Origin: Peterkaempfera podocarpi
Lineage (GTDB): Bacteria; Actinomycetota; Actinomycetes; Streptomycetales; Streptomycetaceae
DNA: 64,000 nt
Direction of reading: 5' to 3'
Assembly: GCF_042466665.1 (NCBI RefSeq)
Contig: NZ_CP162102.1
Location: 7,750,001-7,814,000, forward strand
Shown here piece after piece: positions 61,554-64,000 of the stretch; the first letter of the stretch is position 1; every line of letters begins with the position of its first letter. Made by a program: the position numbers and the translations under genes. Below the pieces are notes generated by a model that was given only the letters and a program-made list of their open reading frames with translations, was not told the origin of the DNA and searched no databases.

Positions 61554-63152
61554 ATGGACCTGCTCACCCCCGTCCAGTCCGCCGGCGCATCCCGCCGCAC
61601 CGTGCTCCGCGCCGCCGGCGCGGGATCCGCCCTGCTGGCCCTGTCCGCGTGCCGAGCGGCGGTGGACGCGGGCGCCGCCCCCGGCGGAAGCACACAGAGC
61701 GCGGGGTCGTCGGCCCCCAGACGGGGCGGTACCCTCGCGCTCGCGTCCCCGACGGACTTCACCCCGAGTCTGCTGTTCGCCCAGAGCGCCATGTCGCTGC
61801 CGCAGCGGCTGGTCTACAACACCCTCACCCGCTACGACGACCAGCTGCGGCCCCAGCCGGAACTCGCCACCGAGTGGCAGGTCGCCTCCGACGGCCGGGC
61901 GGTGACGCTGAAGCTCCGCGAGGACGTCGTCTTCCACAACGGGCGGCCCTTCACCGCCGACGATGTCGTCTTCGCCGTGAAGAACCTGCAGAACCCTTTG
62001 CGCGCAGCACAGTTGAGGTCGACCTCGCTGACGGTCGCCGGCTTCGAGAAGAAGGGCGACCATGAGATCGTCCTCAAGCTGGCGCACCCGGTGAGCAACC
62101 TCTTCGACCTCTTTGAATTCATGATCATCAGTGATCGGGACAGCGTCGAGGACGCCCTCGCCGGCAAGCGGTTCATCGGTACCGGGCCGTTCACCTTCGA
62201 GGAGTGGAACCCCGGTTCGCGCCTCCGCTTCGCCCGCAACGACCGCTACTGGCGGCCCGGCCGCCCCTACCTGGACGGCGTCGACCTGCGGATCGTCCCC
62301 CAGTCGGACACCCTGCTGTCCTCCCTGCGCACCGGCCAGACCCAGCTCACCTACGGCCTGGCCGGCAAGGACGCCGCCACCCTCAAGGACAACCCCCGGT
62401 TCCGGGTCAAGCAGTACGCCACCGGCTCCGGCGCCGTCTATCTCGGCGTCAATGTCACCGCCGACCCGGTGCGCAACAAGCTGGTCCGCCAGGCCCTCGC
62501 CTGGGCGGTCGACCGCGACCGCATCGTGGAGCAGGCCCTCGGCGGCTACGGCCTGCCCAGCGCGGCGCCCTGGCCCACCTCCTCACCGGCGTACACCGAG
62601 GCCAACGCCCGGCACTACACCCATGACCCGGCCAAGGCCCGTGAGCTGCTGAAGTCCGCCGGGGCGACCTCCCTGGACCTGCCGCTGCTCTTCGCCACCA
62701 CCCCCGGCGGCGCCCAGGTGGCCCAGATGGTGCAGTACGACCTCCAGCAGGTCGGCGTGCGCACCACCCTGCAGCCCACCGACCCGGCCACCGGACAGAA
62801 GCGGCTGATCTCGCAGAGCATGCCGGCGCTGTGGACCATGTCCCACGGCTTCGCCCAGGTCCACCCCTCGACGCTGGCCGTCAGCGCCTATCCCTTCAAC
62901 GAGGCCAAGAACACCTCCAAGTTCCACTCCGCCGAGTACACCGAGGCGGTGCAGCGGGCCTGGCGGCGCACCGACGCCGACAGCGCCGAGGCCCGCGCCG
63001 CCTACCAGCGGATCTCCGACATCCTGCTGGACGAGGCGTTCATCGTCGACCTCGCCGTGCTGGCCTCGCTCGAGGTGTCGGGCACCGCCGTGCAGGGCGT
63101 GACCCTCAACAAGTTCAGCTACCTCAACCTCGACGACGCCCACCTGGTCTGA
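61554..63152 (+). CDS. ABC transporter substrate-binding lipoprotein (SBP_bac_5, oligopeptide/nickel type)
   Basis: 532 residues from ATG at 61554 (GAGG 7 bases upstream; a GTG at 61542 is in frame but the site overlaps it). Twin-Arg-like signal SRRTVLRAAGAGSALLALSAC with lipobox LSAC. Typical SBP_bac_5 segments: RGGTLALASPTDFTPSLLF, ATEWQVASDGRAVTLKLRED, FHNGRPFTADDVVFAVKNL, GTGPFTFEEW, QALAWAVDRDRIVEQALGG. It is the receptor of an oligopeptide-type importer whose permease follows after three bases. Given the Cys-leader and dioxygenase, sulfur-containing organics such as glutathione-like peptides or sulfonates are likely ligands. Confidence 0.92.
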   Translation: MDLLTPVQSAGASRRTVLRAAGAGSALLALSACRAAVDAGAAPGGSTQSAGSSAPRRGGTLALASPTDFTPSLLFAQSAMSLPQRLVYNTLTRYDDQLRPQPELATEWQVASDGRAVTLKLREDVVFHNGRPFTADDVVFAVKNLQNPLRAAQLRSTSLTVAGFEKKGDHEIVLKLAHPVSNLFDLFEFMIISDRDSVEDALAGKRFIGTGPFTFEEWNPGSRLRFARNDRYWRPGRPYLDGVDLRIVPQSDTLLSSLRTGQTQLTYGLAGKDAATLKDNPRFRVKQYATGSGAVYLGVNVTADPVRNKLVRQALAWAVDRDRIVEQALGGYGLPSAAPWPTSSPAYTEANARHYTHDPAKARELLKSAGATSLDLPLLFATTPGGAQVAQMVQYDLQQVGVRTTLQPTDPATGQKRLISQSMPALWTMSHGFAQVHPSTLAVSAYPFNEAKNTSKFHSAEYTEAVQRAWRRTDADSAEARAAYQRISDILLDEAFIVDLAVLASLEVSGTAVQGVTLNKFSYLNLDDAHLV

Positions 63153-63154
63153 CG

Positions 63155-64000
63155 ATGCGTGCCTACCTCCTGAAGCGGATACCGTCCGCCCTCCTCGTCC
63201 TGTTCCTGGCCTCCATCGCCGTCTTCCTGATCCTCCGCCTGCTGCCCGGCGACCCCGCGACCGCCCTGGCCGGACCCGACGCCACCCCGGCCGCCGTGGC
63301 CGCGATCCGGGCCCACCTCGGCCTGGACCGGCCGCTGCCCGCCCAGTACGGCAGCTGGCTGCACGCCCTGGGCACCGGTGACCTCGGCCCCTCGTACGCC
63401 ATCGGCGGGCGGGTTTCCGACCTGATCGGCAACGGGCTCGGCGCGACCCTGGAACTCACCGCGGGCGCCCTGGTCCTGGTGGTGCTGCTCGGCTTCACCG
63501 CCGGCGTGCTGGGCGCGACCGCCCGCAGCCGCGCCGTCCAGGCACTGGTGCGGGTGTTCACCACCGGCGCCCTCGCGGTGCCGCCGTTCGTCACCGGCGT
63601 GGTCCTGGTGCTGCTCCTCGCCGTGGGCCTCGGGCTGCTGCCGGCCGGCGGCTACCAGCCGTTCACACAGGCGCCCGACCTGGCCGTGCAGTACCTGGCC
63701 ATGCCGGCGCTCTCCCTGGCACTGCCCAGCGCCGCCGTCCTGGGCCGCTATCTGCGGGACGGCCTGGAGCGCACCCTCGCCGAGGACTATGTGCGCACCG
63801 CCACCGCGCTCGGCGTCCCGCGGCGCCGCATCCTGTGGCGTCACGCCCTGCCGAACGCCCTGCCCCCGGTCGTCACCGTCCTCGGTATGCAGGTCGGCCA
63901 ACTGCTGGGCGGCGCAGTCCTGGTGGAGGCCATCTTCGCCTGGCCCGGTCTGGGCCAGCTCGCCCAGCAGGGCGTACTGCGCCGCGACTACCCCGTCGTC
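63155..64000 (+). CDS. ABC transporter permease (DppB/GsiC-like), incomplete at window end
   Basis: ATG at 63155, two bases after the previous stop, so translationally coupled. 282 residues are visible and the frame is open at 64000. N-terminus MRAYLLKRIPSALLVLFLAS is the DppB first helix; LRLLPGDPATALAGPDATP matches the family loop (PGDPxxxxxG). Helices around 100-130, 140-165 and 180-205 follow, then the EAA-like loop EDYVRTATALGVPRRRILWR and a hydrophobic segment with GGAVLVEAIFAWPGLGQLA. Only about 30 residues are probably missing. The second permease and ATPases should follow to the right. Confidence 0.93.
   Translation, partial: MRAYLLKRIPSALLVLFLASIAVFLILRLLPGDPATALAGPDATPAAVAAIRAHLGLDRPLPAQYGSWLHALGTGDLGPSYAIGGRVSDLIGNGLGATLELTAGALVLVVLLGFTAGVLGATARSRAVQALVRVFTTGALAVPPFVTGVVLVLLLAVGLGLLPAGGYQPFTQAPDLAVQYLAMPALSLALPSAAVLGRYLRDGLERTLAEDYVRTATALGVPRRRILWRHALPNALPPVVTVLGMQVGQLLGGAVLVEAIFAWPGLGQLAQQGVLRRDYPVV

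Overview
The window is very GC-rich DNA with strong third-position GC bias, many GTG starts and GTGA/ATGA start-stop overlaps. Its gene content (secreted glycan-active enzymes, LAL/LacI/TetR/ROK regulators, PknB-type kinases, mycothiol-type DinB proteins, and a TTA codon confined to a leader peptide) points to Streptomyces or a close relative such as Streptacidiphilus or Kitasatospora. It reads as a chromosomal accessory or arm-like region: few housekeeping genes, several decayed genes, one insertion-sequence remnant and many secreted proteins.

Layout. 1-4.2 kb: tightly overlapping operon of a GH29 alpha-L-fucosidase C-terminus, a SurA-like membrane-anchored foldase and a secreted beta-helix protein with an F5/8-type C domain. 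4.3-8.5 kb: glyoxalase-fold remnant, a large SpoIIE/RsbU-type phosphatase with anti-sigma kinase domain, two small hypotheticals. 8.5-12.9 kb: prolyl aminopeptidase, a GMC oxidoreductase and debris (decayed 2Fe-2S subunit, internally deleted IS630-type transposase). 13-18.7 kb: small hypotheticals, an exported protein made almost entirely of a 15-residue repeat, an isocitrate-lyase/PEP-mutase family enzyme, a lipase. 18.9-21.4 kb: one-ORF fusion of a Ser/Thr kinase to an MFS transporter. 21.7-26.8 kb: SnoaL-like protein, internally deleted MFS gene, alpha/beta hydrolase with Asn in place of the nucleophilic Ser, mobile-element-like fragments, DIP1984 protein, cupin, cold-shock protein.

28-37.5 kb: LAL (LuxR/AAA) regulator, small His-rich peptide, secreted sedolisin (S53) with kelch repeats, divergent tetR (frameshifted) and FAD monooxygenase. 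37.6-47.4 kb: a coherent plant-glycan (probably arabinofuranoside) utilisation locus: LacI repressor, GH127 beta-L-arabinofuranosidase, a 1025-residue secreted lectin-linked putative glycosidase preceded by a TTA-containing overlapping leader ORF, then a sugar ABC importer (lipoprotein, long hairpin, two permeases, no ATPase gene). 47.5-49.6 kb: lipoprotein and secreted S1 protease.

49.7-55.4 kb: an alpha/beta hydrolase followed by a giant caspase-like / NACHT NTPase / 15 x WD40 protein, an architecture typical of bacterial conflict (STAND) proteins; the beta-propeller coding region is nearly identical tandem 135-bp repeats and carries one single-base frameshift. This is the strongest candidate for an undescribed system. 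55.5-57.6 kb: lipoprotein, frameshifted DinB gene, GNAT-like protein. 57.8-64 kb: a sulfur-scavenging locus: TauD-type dioxygenase with its own short upstream ORF, ROK regulator, a leaderless Cys-rich attenuator peptide followed by a hairpin, then an oligopeptide-type ABC importer running off the window. Similar palindromes precede both the ROK gene and the leader peptide.
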